Below, piece by piece: positions 1-8,490 of a stretch of DNA of 64,000 bases. Location of the stretch: positions 542,472 through 606,471 of the forward strand of contig NZ_JBHUEK010000007.1 in NCBI RefSeq assembly GCF_042680725.1, in the 5' to 3' direction. Within the stretch, counting starts at the first letter, position 1; every line of letters begins with the position of its first letter. Origin of the DNA: Ferdinandcohnia salidurans. GTDB taxonomy: Bacteria; Bacillota; Bacilli; Bacillales; Bacillaceae_L. Below the pieces are notes generated by a model. It saw nothing but the letters and a program-made list of their open reading frames with translations. It ran no database searches and was not told the DNA's origin. The position numbers and the translations under genes are program-made.

Positions 1-797
1 ATGCTTGCTGGGACTTGTCGTTTATGCTGAGTAATGAGATAACGTTTCTCAATTTTATCTGCAGCTTCTTGCGAAATTTGTTTTCCTTCTAGATAATCAT
101 CAAGAAGATCATATGAGATTCCGAGCTCGGTTTCGTCTGCTTGCTGTGGTGTATTGTCTAATAAATCTGCAGTCGGGACTTTCAAATACAAACGTTCCTC
201 TGCTCCTAATTCCATTAAAAGTGCACGTCCTTGTCGTTTGGTTAGCCCTGTTAATGGCAATACGTCAGCACCACCATCACCGTACTTCGTAAAGAATCCA
301 GTAACGGCTTCAGCGGCATGGTCTGTTCCAACAACTAATAAATTGTGCATGCCTCCAACTGCATATTGGGCAATCATTCTTTCACGTGCTTTTACATTAC
401 CTTTGTTGAAGTCACTAATCTCTTCACCTGTTGCTTGCTTGTATTGTGAAACAAATGCGTCCACTGTTGTTGCTATATCAAAGGTTAATGCGCGGTCTGG
501 TTTGATAAATGAGAGTGCAGCCTTGGCATCATCTTCATCCTTTTGAATACCATAAGGCAAACGAACAGCTATAAAGGTCGCCTCTTGTCCTTCATTTCGT
601 AATTCTTCTACAGCCATTTGACATAGCTTGCCCGCTAATGTAGAATCCTGACCACCGCTGATTCCTAATACAAATCCTTTTGTCTTACTTTTTAACAGAT
701 ACGCTTTTAGAAAAGCTATTCTGTGTTTTATTTCCTCTTTTGGATCAATACTAGGCTTTACATGTAAATCATTTATAATCTGTTGTTGAATACTCAT
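1..797 (-). CDS. nadE: NH3-dependent NAD+ synthetase (partial, 3' end off window)
   Basis: NAD synthetase, which amidates nicotinic acid adenine dinucleotide to NAD+ using ammonia and ATP in the cytosol. The reading frame is open from an ATG at 797 to the left edge, about 265 codons. The family is about 272 residues, so only the last few residues are missing. The PP-loop signature SGGQDS lies about 45 residues in, and the TDHAAE and KYGDGGAD segments typical of NadE follow. It is the last gene of pncA-pncB-nadE, starting about 40 bp after pncB, so the operon runs from nicotinamide to NAD+. Recognition is firm. Confidence 0.95.
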   Translation of the reverse strand, partial: MSIQQQIINDLHVKPSIDPKEEIKHRIAFLKAYLLKSKTKGFVLGISGGQDSTLAGKLCQMAVEELRNEGQEATFIAVRLPYGIQKDEDDAKAALSFIKPDRALTFDIATTVDAFVSQYKQATGEEISDFNKGNVKARERMIAQYAVGGMHNLLVVGTDHAAEAVTGFFTKYGDGGADVLPLTGLTKRQGRALLMELGAEERLYLKVPTADLLDNTPQQADETELGISYDLLDDYLEGKQISQEAADKIEKRYLITQHKRQVPAS

Positions 798-836
798 GAA
801 AGTTCCCTCCTTTAATAGTTGTTTAGGAACAAACTC

Positions 837-2312
837 TTATCCGTTTACCTTACCAATTTTTTCTTCAATATTTAATTTTACTTCTTCAATTCGGTTCATT
901 TTATTATTCCAGCATTCTTGACTGAGGTCTACTGGATATTCTTCCGGCATCGTCGTACGCTTATACTCGTCCCAGAGTAATTCCAAACCTTCATTTAGAT
1001 ATTCACGAATTTGTTGTAGGGTTGGAACCTCATATACGAGTGTTCCATTTTCATAAATCGTGTGCTGTAATTCCCTTGCCTCAAAGTTCGTAACAAACTT
1101 GCTGATAAACGTATGAACAGGGTGGAACATTTTAAGACGTTCTTCGTGTTGTGGATCTTCATGTTCAAGTGTAATATAGTCACCTTCAGACTTTTGACTG
1201 CTCTTATTAATTATTCTATACACGCGCTTTAAGCCTGGTGTTGAGACCTTTTCAGGATTTCCACTTATTTTGATAGTGTCTACCATATTTCCGTTTTTAT
1301 CTTCAATGGAGACAAGTTTATAGACTGCACCTAATGCTGGCTGGTCATAGGCCGTAATCAGCTTTGTTCCAATGCCCCACGAGTCGATCTTGGCGCCTTG
1401 AGATTTTAAGTTGATAATCGTATGTTCATCAAGATCATTCGATGCTACAATTTTTGCATCTTTAAACCCGGCTTCATCCAGCATTTTGCGTGCTTCTTTT
1501 GATAAATATGACAAGTCTCCACTATCTAAACGGATACCAATAAAATTAATATTGTCTCCTTCTTCCTTTGCAACCCTAATCGCATTTGGAACACCGGATT
1601 TCAATGTGTCATATGTATCAACGAGAAACACACAGTTTTTATGCGTTTTTGCATAATGTTTAAATGCTTTATATTCATCGCGATATGCTTGTATCATGGA
1701 GTGTGCATGTGTACCGGAAATAGGGATATCAAATAATTTACCTGCTCGAACGTTAGAGGTTGAATCAAAGCCAGCAATATAGGCAGCTCTTGTACCCCAA
1801 ATCGCTGCATCCAATTCATGTGCTCGTCTTGTACCAAATTCCATCGCAGTTTGATCGCCAACAACCTGTTTGATACGGGATGCTTTAGTCGCAATCAATG
1901 TTTGGTAATTAATAATATTTAAAATAGGCGTTTCTAATAAAACGACTTCACAAATCGGGCCCTCAATACGAAGAAGTGGTTCATTAGCAAAGACGATTTC
2001 TCCTTCCTTCATTGACCGAAGCGTACCTGTAAAACGTAAATCTTTGAGATAGTCCAGAAAATCCTCCTTATACCCCTCTTCTCTTAAATATGCAATATCG
2101 GTTTCACTGAACGAGAAATTTTCAAGAAAATGAATGATTCTCTCAAGACCAGCAAAAACGGCATACCCATTCCCAAATGGAAGTTTCCTGAAGTTTACTT
2201 CAAAAACGGCTCTTCGGTTATTTAAGCCTTCCCTCCAATAAATCTCAGCCATATTAATTTGATATAGATCTGTATGTAATGCAAAGCTGTCATCTTTATA
2301 ATATTTATTCAT
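837..2312 (-). CDS. pncB: Nicotinate phosphoribosyltransferase
   Basis: Converts nicotinate and PRPP to nicotinate mononucleotide, the committed step of the Preiss-Handler salvage route. The 491 residues match the usual length of the Bacillus enzyme. The N-terminal segment with TDLYQINM and the SGTHAHS stretch, which carries the catalytic histidine phosphorylated during ATP-coupled turnover, are both visible. The DSGDLSYLSKEAR and SNDLDE segments form the phosphate-binding barrel. It sits between pncA (28 bp gap) and nadE, and its substrate is the product of pncA. Nothing looks damaged. Confidence 0.95.
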   Translation of the reverse strand: MNKYYKDDSFALHTDLYQINMAEIYWREGLNNRRAVFEVNFRKLPFGNGYAVFAGLERIIHFLENFSFSETDIAYLREEGYKEDFLDYLKDLRFTGTLRSMKEGEIVFANEPLLRIEGPICEVVLLETPILNIINYQTLIATKASRIKQVVGDQTAMEFGTRRAHELDAAIWGTRAAYIAGFDSTSNVRAGKLFDIPISGTHAHSMIQAYRDEYKAFKHYAKTHKNCVFLVDTYDTLKSGVPNAIRVAKEEGDNINFIGIRLDSGDLSYLSKEARKMLDEAGFKDAKIVASNDLDEHTIINLKSQGAKIDSWGIGTKLITAYDQPALGAVYKLVSIEDKNGNMVDTIKISGNPEKVSTPGLKRVYRIINKSSQKSEGDYITLEHEDPQHEERLKMFHPVHTFISKFVTNFEARELQHTIYENGTLVYEVPTLQQIREYLNEGLELLWDEYKRTTMPEEYPVDLSQECWNNKMNRIEEVKLNIEEKIGKVNG

Positions 2313-2340
2313 CCAAAAATACCTCCAGTAATTGAACCGC

Positions 2341-2889
2341 TTAACGTACTTCTGCGCCTATGGAATCTTTAAAATGGCCTAATGCCCATTCATGACCAGC
2401 CTGGTTGAAGCTTGCAACTGCTGAGCTATGAATGACAATTTTAAAACCACGATTATAGGCATCAACAGCCGTATGAAGTACACAAATATCTGTACAAACA
2501 CCTACAATATGAACCTCAGTGATTCCACGCTCACGTAATTTAATTTCGAGATTCGTTCCTGCAAAAGCAGAATATCTCGTTTTATCCATCCAGTACACAT
2601 TTGAATTGGTTTGTTGCTCATTAAACACACGCTGTAAATCACCATACAGCAATCTTCCTGACGTATCCTCAATATTATGGGGTGGGAAAAGTTGCGTTTC
2701 AGGATGTAATTCATCGCCTTCTTTATGAAGATCAATTGCAAATACAACAAAGTCATCATTTTTGATAAACTCTTCGGTGATGCGAACAATTTCTTTTTCG
2801 ATTTCTTGACCGGGTTCTCCACAAGTCAATGCACCATCACGAGCCACAAAATCATTTGTATAATCTACATTTATTAATGCCTTTTTCAT
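2341..2889 (-). CDS. pncA: Nicotinamidase (isochorismatase fold)
   Basis: Hydrolyses nicotinamide to nicotinate and ammonia. It has 182 residues with the catalytic triad of the isochorismatase-like hydrolases: Asp9 in INVDYTNDF, Lys103 in WMDKTRYS, and Cys136 in GVCTDICVLHTA. The DLHKEGD / HPETQLFPPH segment supplies the metal-binding histidines. It is the first gene of the NAD salvage operon, with a GGAGG ribosome site just upstream. I see no confident NiaR operator in the 200 bp upstream; only a weak -35/-10 pair could be proposed. Confidence 0.93.
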   Translation of the reverse strand: MKKALINVDYTNDFVARDGALTCGEPGQEIEKEIVRITEEFIKNDDFVVFAIDLHKEGDELHPETQLFPPHNIEDTSGRLLYGDLQRVFNEQQTNSNVYWMDKTRYSAFAGTNLEIKLRERGITEVHIVGVCTDICVLHTAVDAYNRGFKIVIHSSAVASFNQAGHEWALGHFKDSIGAEVR

Positions 2890-3086
2890 TTGATTTCCTC
2901 CTTAATATGAACATTCTCTTGATTTCATATCATAACGATTCGATTCATCCAGGTTGATGTTACCTCTAGTGGAAAATTTTTATTAGGCTATAACGTCCAT
3001 TTTATATGAACTTTGTTTATTTTTGAATAGAATTGCTCTTTTTTGTAGAATCTTAAGTAAGCAATTTGGTTAATGGAGTTGTGTAT

Positions 3087-3374
3087 ATGTTTAAAACAAT
3101 CACTGAACAGGATTGGGTGTATGAGTACATAAGCAATAGAAAAAAACCGCTTCCAGTTGTCCTAGGGACGAAAGGTACATGGACAGGAAACAGGAAGCCG
3201 ATGATTATTTTAATAGGATTTACAATGATGGATGTTTTAGTCCTTGGCGATTTGTACGGTGTATCACATCATCCCGTAAGAAAAATGAAAACGAAAGAAA
3301 TTATCTACTATGCCATTAATATTATTGAAAAAAAGAAGGTAAAAGAAATTATCAAAGAATGGAATGAGGAATAG
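3087..3374 (+). CDS. Hypothetical protein, 95 aa
   Basis: I do not recognise this protein. The ATG at 3087 is preferred because GGAG ends 8 bases upstream; the frame stays open to 3066. The sequence is mixed: a tryptophan-containing N-terminus (TEQDWVYEYI), a hydrophobic middle (MIILIGFTMMDVLVLGDLYGVSHH) and a lysine-rich amphipathic C-terminus with repeated KKK/KE runs. It is divergent from the pncA operon. The hairpin after it has its T-run on the other strand, so it seems to serve the DUF1292 gene instead. Confidence 0.6.
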   Translation: MFKTITEQDWVYEYISNRKKPLPVVLGTKGTWTGNRKPMIILIGFTMMDVLVLGDLYGVSHHPVRKMKTKEIIYYAINIIEKKKVKEIIKEWNEE

Positions 3375-3380
3375 AAAAAT

Positions 3381-3404
3381 AACTCCACGCTTTCACGTGG
3401 AGTT
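3381..3404 (-). terminator. Rho-independent terminator of the DUF1292 gene
   Basis: A perfect 9-bp stem (AACTCCACG / CGTGGAGTT) with a 6-base loop. On the minus strand it is followed by a U-rich tract (complement of AAAAAT at 3375-3380). It lies 19 bp after the stop of the minus-strand gene. Confidence 0.8.
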
Positions 3405-3422
3405 AGTGGTTACCATTTAATT

Positions 3423-3701
3423 TTAGTCTTCTTCTAATTCCTCGTCGAAAATCTCATCGAAAGCAGAAGACACTTTTTCGAATTCCTCATCACTTTCAAT
3501 TGCAGAAAAATCGCCCTCTTCATCGATTTTCAAAAAGAAGATATCGATATCATCTTCAGTATCCTCTTCTAAGTCTTCAAGAAAGCCTACTGCCACATAT
3601 TCTGTCTCTTCAATTGTAACGACGCCAAGAACTTCTACGTCTTGCTCTTCACCAGTTTCATCACTAATTGAAAATACTTCTCCAACTTTAATCTTTTCCA
3701 T
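3423..3701 (-). CDS. DUF1292 family small acidic protein
   Basis: A 92-residue, very acidic cytosolic protein of the DUF1292 type (YrzB-like), function unknown. The start at 3701 is chosen because GGGGAGGG lies 8 bases upstream; an in-frame ATG at 3827 would add 42 residues unlike the family. The pattern of short beta strands (EVFSISDETGEEQDVEVLGVVTI) followed by acidic stretches (EDLEEDTEDDIDIFFLKIDEEGDF) is characteristic. It stands alone with its own terminator. Confidence 0.75.
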   Translation of the reverse strand: MEKIKVGEVFSISDETGEEQDVEVLGVVTIEETEYVAVGFLEDLEEDTEDDIDIFFLKIDEEGDFSAIESDEEFEKVSSAFDEIFDEELEED

Positions 3702-3853
3702 AGTTGAACCCTCCCCAAAAAAAGTTATGTACTCTTTTATCTTTCCAGTGAAAAGATAAAACATACCTGTACACATTAATAATACTCGATTAGGAAACAA
3801 TAATCCTGTGATTCGTTTTATAATCACAAAATATCAATGTGGAGGGAAATACG

Positions 3854-3973
3854 ATGAATATTCTATTTCGCTTATTCCCAGAGTTATTTTTTACGTTCGT
3901 AAAACTAACAATTTCCATAAGAAGATTAACTTCTAAGATTTTGTATTTGTTACGAATTCCAGCTTTAGCGTAG
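3854..3973 (+). CDS. Candidate 39-aa small basic/hydrophobic protein
   Basis: A short ORF with a strong ribosome site: GGAGGG at 3841-3846, then 7 bases, then ATG at 3854. The peptide begins MNILFRLFPELFFTF and continues with a basic amphipathic stretch (SIRRLTSKILYLLRIPALA), so it would probably associate with membranes. It ends about 150 bp before the EamA transporter gene. The support is the ribosome site and the in-frame ORF only; conservation is untested. Confidence 0.4.
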   Translation: MNILFRLFPELFFTFVKLTISIRRLTSKILYLLRIPALA

Positions 3974-4119
3974 GAAGGATATTCAATCAGTATGTTCGAT
4001 TTCTCATTGATGACGAAAGAGGTAAGCAAATCGTGCTTGCCTTTTTCTTTGTTTTCGATGAAATTCAGGTATTTACATTTAATTTATGGTATGATGAGGA
4101 AAAAAGTGGGAGTAATAAT

Positions 4120-5001
4120 ATGAATCCATATCTATTTGCTGTACTTGTTGTGACCACTACTGCGTTAATGGGCTCATCTTTTGCGGTTGGTAAAATCGGA
4201 TTGGATTATGTGTCACCGCTTCTTCTTGTTGGATTACGTTTTACAATTGCTGGTATTCTTATGGCTGTGTTCGTTTGGAAAAAACCACTTCCCAAAAAGG
4301 TACTAGATTGGATACGTATTTTTACAATCGGTGTTTTTCAAACAGCAGGTGTCATGGGTTGTATTTTTTTAAGCCTACGAACGATCTCTGCTGGGGAATC
4401 ATCAATCCTCACATTTAGCAATCCATTACTCGTTGTCATATTAAGTACCATCTTTCTTGGAATCCGCTATCAACTCTTTCATTGGATTGGCGTAACCGTT
4501 GGTTTTGCAGGAGTCTTTATTACACTTGGCTTTCATCTTCATTTAGAAATTGGAATTTTATTAGGCCTTGGCGCCTCACTATCATGGTCGATTGGCACAG
4601 TGTTAATTAAAAAATGGGGAGCACGTTTTAATATTTGGGTATTAACGGCTTATCAGATGCTTTTTGGTGGCCTTCTGCTTCTCTTAATGAGTTTTACACT
4701 AGAAACACCCGCTTTAACTATAGCGCCTACATCGATTTTTATTATTTTATGGCTTGCAATTATGGCTTCAATCGTGCAATTTGCCATTTGGTTTTATTTA
4801 ATAAATATCGGCGACCCAGGAAAAACGTCAGCCTTCTTATTTCTTGCCCCCTTCTTCGGAGTTTTATCTGGATGGCTTCTTTTAAAAGAAGTAGTAGAAT
4901 GGTATGTATATGCTGGTTCACTGTTTATTTTTCTAGGTATCTTTCTAGTGAACTGGACTTTTTCAAAGGATAAAAAAATCGTGCAAAAGCTTGGCGCATG
5001 A
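4120..5001 (+). CDS. EamA/DMT-superfamily transporter
   Basis: A 293-residue integral membrane protein with about ten hydrophobic segments arranged as two EamA repeats, as in drug/metabolite transporters of the YdcZ/RhaT type. The first repeat opens with TTTALMGSSFAVGKIGL and the second with GASLSWSIGTVLIKKWG, the typical EamA helix-1 pattern. The ATG at 4120 is chosen for the GTGGGAG ribosome site just upstream; a longer frame begins at 4033 without one. The substrate cannot be told from sequence. It ends in a bidirectional terminator shared with the convergent acyl-CoA ligase gene. Confidence 0.88.
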   Translation: MNPYLFAVLVVTTTALMGSSFAVGKIGLDYVSPLLLVGLRFTIAGILMAVFVWKKPLPKKVLDWIRIFTIGVFQTAGVMGCIFLSLRTISAGESSILTFSNPLLVVILSTIFLGIRYQLFHWIGVTVGFAGVFITLGFHLHLEIGILLGLGASLSWSIGTVLIKKWGARFNIWVLTAYQMLFGGLLLLLMSFTLETPALTIAPTSIFIILWLAIMASIVQFAIWFYLINIGDPGKTSAFLFLAPFFGVLSGWLLLKEVVEWYVYAGSLFIFLGIFLVNWTFSKDKKIVQKLGA

Positions 5002-5042
5002 AAAGACCCCGTTATCCAACTGAGGAAAATGGGGTCTTTTTA
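5001..5042. terminator. Bidirectional terminator
   Basis: AAAAGACCCC at 5001-5010 pairs with GGGGTCTTTT at 5031-5040 around a 20-base loop. A-runs and T-runs flank both sides, so it can stop both the EamA gene and the convergent acyl-CoA ligase gene. Confidence 0.85.
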
Positions 5043-6632
5043 TTAGTTAATAAACTTTTCTTTTTCCTGCCAGTATTCTTTGCGAAGATGGACTTTTTGG
5101 ATCTTACCAGAGGCTGTTTTTGGTAATTCAGTCTTAAAGACAATCTTTGTAGGCGCTTTAAAATGTGCCAAACGACTGCGAGAAAATGCAATTAACTCTT
5201 CTTCTGTTACCTCATAGCCATCGCGTTTCACTACGATTGCCTGTGGCGTTTCTCCCCATTTCTCATGGGGTATAGAAATAACCGCAACCTCTAAAACGGC
5301 GGGATGGTCGTACAGTGCACTTTCAACCTCAATCGAAGAGATATTCTCACCACCACTGATAATGATATCCTTCTTCCGGTCAGCAATTTCAATATTTCCT
5401 TGTGCGTCTACAATCGCCATATCTCCTGTATGATAATAGCCATTTCGAATGACTTCGTCCGTGCCTTCTTTATTGTTTAAGTATCCTTCCATAACAGTGT
5501 TACTGCGAACGATGACTTCCCCAATTTCTCTTCCATCTTGAGCAACATCTTCTCCAAATTCATTAACAACGCGTACGTCGGCTCCTATAAATTCATAGCC
5601 AGCTTTTGCTTTTAGACGATATTTTTCACTTTGGGAAATATCACTCTGTGTATCCCGTATGATAGAGGTTGTAATCAGTGGCGCAGCTTCTGTCATGCCA
5701 TACACTTGGATAAACTCCCACTCTAGCTCTTCTTCTACCCGTTTAACAAAAGCTGGTGGCGGCGCTGAGCCGGCGATCACAATTCGTACTTCTTGGTCCT
5801 GGTGTGCTACTTCATTGGAGGCAGCATATTGTAATAAGGTATTTAAAACAGTTGGTGCCATATGCATCACAGTTACTTTATAGGTATCTATTTTTCTGAA
5901 AATCTCATCAGGCTTGACCCTTCGTAAGCAAACCTGTGTAGCACCGTTCGCTGTATAGTAAAATGGTGAGCCCCAGCCATTTACATGAAACATGGGTAAA
6001 ATATGTAGTAATGTATCACGGTCTGATACACGGAGGTGATGCATGGTTGTTAATGCATGGAGGTAATTACTGCGATGTGAAAGCATAACACCCTTTGGTT
6101 TTCCAGTTGTTCCACTTGTATATAGTAATGTCGCAATGTCATGCTCATCCATCTCTGGACGCTCAACAGCTGTTTTTTCAAAACGCGCTAGCCATTCTTC
6201 ATAAGGAACAGACCATTCTGCGTCACCCTTTTGTCCATGGACAATGATCTTTTCAACCGTTTTTAGTTTATCCCGAATGGGTTCAATGTTACCGATTAGC
6301 TCATGGTCGACAAACAATATTTTTGTTTCACTGTGGTTTAATATATACTCGTAATCCGTTGGAATTAATCTTGTGTTTAAAGGAACAATGATGGCTCCAA
6401 TTTGAAATACACCATAAAAGCCTTCAAACATTTCAGAGGTATTCGGAGCTAAGTACGCGACGCGGTCTCCTTTTTCCACACCAAGATGTATTAATCCACG
6501 TGAAAGCTGGTTCACCCTTTCGTTTACTTCTGCATACGTAAAGCTTTTGTCGTCATCAATTAACGCCGTTTTTGCACCATACAGTTTGACAGCTCGATCT
6601 AGGAATTGTGATAAAAGCAAAGGCACGTACAA
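5043..6632 (-). CDS. Long-chain acyl-CoA ligase (AMP-binding family)
   Basis: Activates a carboxylic acid, probably a fatty acid, to its CoA thioester through an acyl-adenylate. The phosphate-binding motif LLYTSGTTGKPKGVMLSH, the YGMTEAAP adenine-binding motif, the GYYHTGDMA hinge region and the late lysine in LPKTASGKIQK mark a complete ANL-superfamily enzyme. I place the start at a TTG at 6632 (529 aa), where AAAGGGGGAG sits 6 bases upstream; the ATG at 6668 lacks such a site. The exact acyl substrate is not readable. It is a single gene sharing a terminator with the EamA transporter. Confidence 0.9.
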   Translation of the reverse strand: MYVPLLLSQFLDRAVKLYGAKTALIDDDKSFTYAEVNERVNQLSRGLIHLGVEKGDRVAYLAPNTSEMFEGFYGVFQIGAIIVPLNTRLIPTDYEYILNHSETKILFVDHELIGNIEPIRDKLKTVEKIIVHGQKGDAEWSVPYEEWLARFEKTAVERPEMDEHDIATLLYTSGTTGKPKGVMLSHRSNYLHALTTMHHLRVSDRDTLLHILPMFHVNGWGSPFYYTANGATQVCLRRVKPDEIFRKIDTYKVTVMHMAPTVLNTLLQYAASNEVAHQDQEVRIVIAGSAPPPAFVKRVEEELEWEFIQVYGMTEAAPLITTSIIRDTQSDISQSEKYRLKAKAGYEFIGADVRVVNEFGEDVAQDGREIGEVIVRSNTVMEGYLNNKEGTDEVIRNGYYHTGDMAIVDAQGNIEIADRKKDIIISGGENISSIEVESALYDHPAVLEVAVISIPHEKWGETPQAIVVKRDGYEVTEEELIAFSRSRLAHFKAPTKIVFKTELPKTASGKIQKVHLRKEYWQEKEKFIN

Positions 6633-6722
6633 ATTGTTCTCCCCCTTTAGTAAGTTAAAACGAAGCATGTATACGTTTTCATTATAATGAATATTTCCAA
6701 AGTTTTCAAACTATTTCAAATG

Positions 6723-6771
6723 AAAAAACCTATACTCTAAAGGAAACTTTCCTTTAAAAAAGTATAGGTTT
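6723..6771 (-). terminator. Rho-independent terminator of the amidase gene
   Basis: AAACCTATACT at 6726-6736 pairs with AGTATAGGTTT at 6761-6771, and an inner AAGGAAA/TTTCCTT stem extends it. The minus-strand transcript ends in a U-run. Confidence 0.85.
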
Positions 6772-6780
6772 AGTGACAAC

Positions 6781-7455
6781 TCAGAATCGGATTCTAGACC
6801 AATCAAATAATGACCCAGGATCTGTTTTTCTTCCCGGAGCATATTCATCATGGCCAATGATATGTTGTCTGTCATGTAAAATCGATGGATTTCTTTTTAC
6901 TATGTTATGTACTAAGCGGTTGAGAGATTTATATTGAGCATCCGTATATCCAGCCAATGATGGATCGATTTGATTATAGGTGTCTTCAGGTATAATTGCT
7001 GTCATTTCCTCTTTTGTTCCTATCGCCATGAGTTCGATGCCTATAGAGTACTGATTCATTTTATTTTCATACTCTGGAAAATCACGCAAATTTCCTTTTC
7101 CAGCATGATAAGCAACCCTGTTCTCAGGGACTAGACTGTAGATTTCTCCGTCTCGATCAATTAAATAATGAACAGAAACATTATAATCCTCAAAAAGGGA
7201 GTAGACATCGTCTACATTATAAGGATCTTCGGGCTTGAGTGCGGCATTGCTAATAAAATGAATCATAAGATGTGTGATTTGGTTTGTACGATTCTCTGAA
7301 TAATCAAGCGGTAATGATTTATTAGTTGTCGCAATGATTTCTTCTGAGTCCACCTTTACCTCCGTATTTTCAATTTTTACTTCCTTCGCGTGTGCTGAAC
7401 ACCCTGAAAAAAGGCTGATGATTAAAAGTCCAATGCTAAAAGTTTTCCATTTCAT
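6781..7455 (-). CDS. Lipoprotein N-acetylmuramoyl-L-alanine amidase (Amidase_2)
   Basis: A 224-residue amidase of the T7-lysozyme/PGRP fold that should cleave the bond between MurNAc and the stem peptide at the outer membrane face. The N-terminus is a lipoprotein signal with the lipobox FSGC. Zinc ligands appear in THLMIHFIS and near HDRQHIIGHDEYAPGRKTDPG, where the K.DPG end is diagnostic; the EL.AIG motif is also present. ATG at 7455 is chosen for AGGAG 9 bases upstream; an in-frame ATG lies at 7491. It could work in sporulation, germination or wall turnover; the context does not say which. Confidence 0.88.
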   Translation of the reverse strand: MKWKTFSIGLLIISLFSGCSAHAKEVKIENTEVKVDSEEIIATTNKSLPLDYSENRTNQITHLMIHFISNAALKPEDPYNVDDVYSLFEDYNVSVHYLIDRDGEIYSLVPENRVAYHAGKGNLRDFPEYENKMNQYSIGIELMAIGTKEEMTAIIPEDTYNQIDPSLAGYTDAQYKSLNRLVHNIVKRNPSILHDRQHIIGHDEYAPGRKTDPGSLFDWSRIRF

Positions 7456-7581
7456 TTTCCGAATCTCCTGTACGATCTTAAATCCTAACATTTATAGTTC
7501 GTTATGCCTATTGTTATGATAAGTAATCTGTAACATATATTATACATAGGATAAGCTAAGATGTCAGTCTAAAGTAGGAGA

Positions 7582-8388
7582 TTATAATTCAAATTCCCAT
7601 TCATCCTTCAAAATTATGTATAGGGCCAATAGCTCATTTTCTAATTGTTCATATGTTTTCCCTGCTATTTCGATTCCTGCCTTTGGTAGCAAAATGTCTG
7701 CAATTTGTTTTGTTCTTCTGTCTTTTACATCATCCTTCAATTGTAAAAAACGATTGCAATATGTTTGTAACAGCTTCCATTCCTTATTTCCAAATGATTT
7801 CAATGCCCATTGATCAACTGTAAGAGAATTCTTTGTAAGTCCCCTTTTCCAAATCTCTTTTTCAAGTGGACTTTGTTTTTTATGATTTTTAGCTCTTCTT
7901 TCGTGAATAACGATTGTACCGGCAACTAAATCGCCAATACGCTTATGTTTCGAGTGAAAGAAAACCATTATGATGCCTACAAAATAGGCCGCTGGCATGG
8001 AATCAATAATGCGAAGAAAATTACGAATAAAGCTTGATAGCAATGTAATACTGTGCCCATTTTCTTGGATAACTCGAATTCCTACGACTTTTTTTCCAAT
8101 CGTCTTCCCTCCTGCAAAAAATTCAAGCAGAAAGAAATAACCCCAGTTTAAGATAAATAAAAGAATGATAGTAATGGCGATCGGTCCAGAAGAAAAGCTT
8201 TCTCCGAGCAACCAAAGATCGGAGCTTCCATGTAAAAAAAGTAATAGAGTGAGTAAAACAAGAAGACTTGCTGTTGATAATATTAATGTATCTAGAAAAA
8301 AAGCTGCAGCTCGGCTACCTACCCCTGCTAACTGAAATTGGATGGAAACAAACTCGGGTGTTTTTATATTGGTCTGTTCTTGATTCAA
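7582..8388 (-). CDS. RDD family membrane protein with C-terminal extension
   Basis: A 268-residue membrane protein. An RDD domain occupies residues 15-160: a basic R-A-A-F-F-L-D-T motif near the first helix, then hydrophobic helices, and GKKVVGIRVIQENG before the last one. The rest (about 170-268) is a soluble helical region. RDD proteins are of uncertain function; some act as ion exchangers. It is divergent from the SpoIIM-like gene by 102 bp and belongs to the same membrane island as the MoxR/DUF58 operon, in which RDD and SpoIIM-family genes frequently occur. Confidence 0.82.
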   Translation of the reverse strand: MNQEQTNIKTPEFVSIQFQLAGVGSRAAAFFLDTLILSTASLLVLLTLLLFLHGSSDLWLLGESFSSGPIAITIILLFILNWGYFFLLEFFAGGKTIGKKVVGIRVIQENGHSITLLSSFIRNFLRIIDSMPAAYFVGIIMVFFHSKHKRIGDLVAGTIVIHERRAKNHKKQSPLEKEIWKRGLTKNSLTVDQWALKSFGNKEWKLLQTYCNRFLQLKDDVKDRRTKQIADILLPKAGIEIAGKTYEQLENELLALYIILKDEWEFEL

Positions 8389-8490
8389 AAAGAATCCCCC
8401 TTTTCTAGGTAGTTTTTTACATATGATGTTTCTATTTTTCCCTAAAATTACTATAATAAGGATATTGCTATTTCAAGAGGTGATTACATA

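Noticed and set aside
154..546. 130-residue plus-strand ORF opposite nadE
   Set aside because: It is the antisense shadow of the conserved nadE frame and has no ribosome site.
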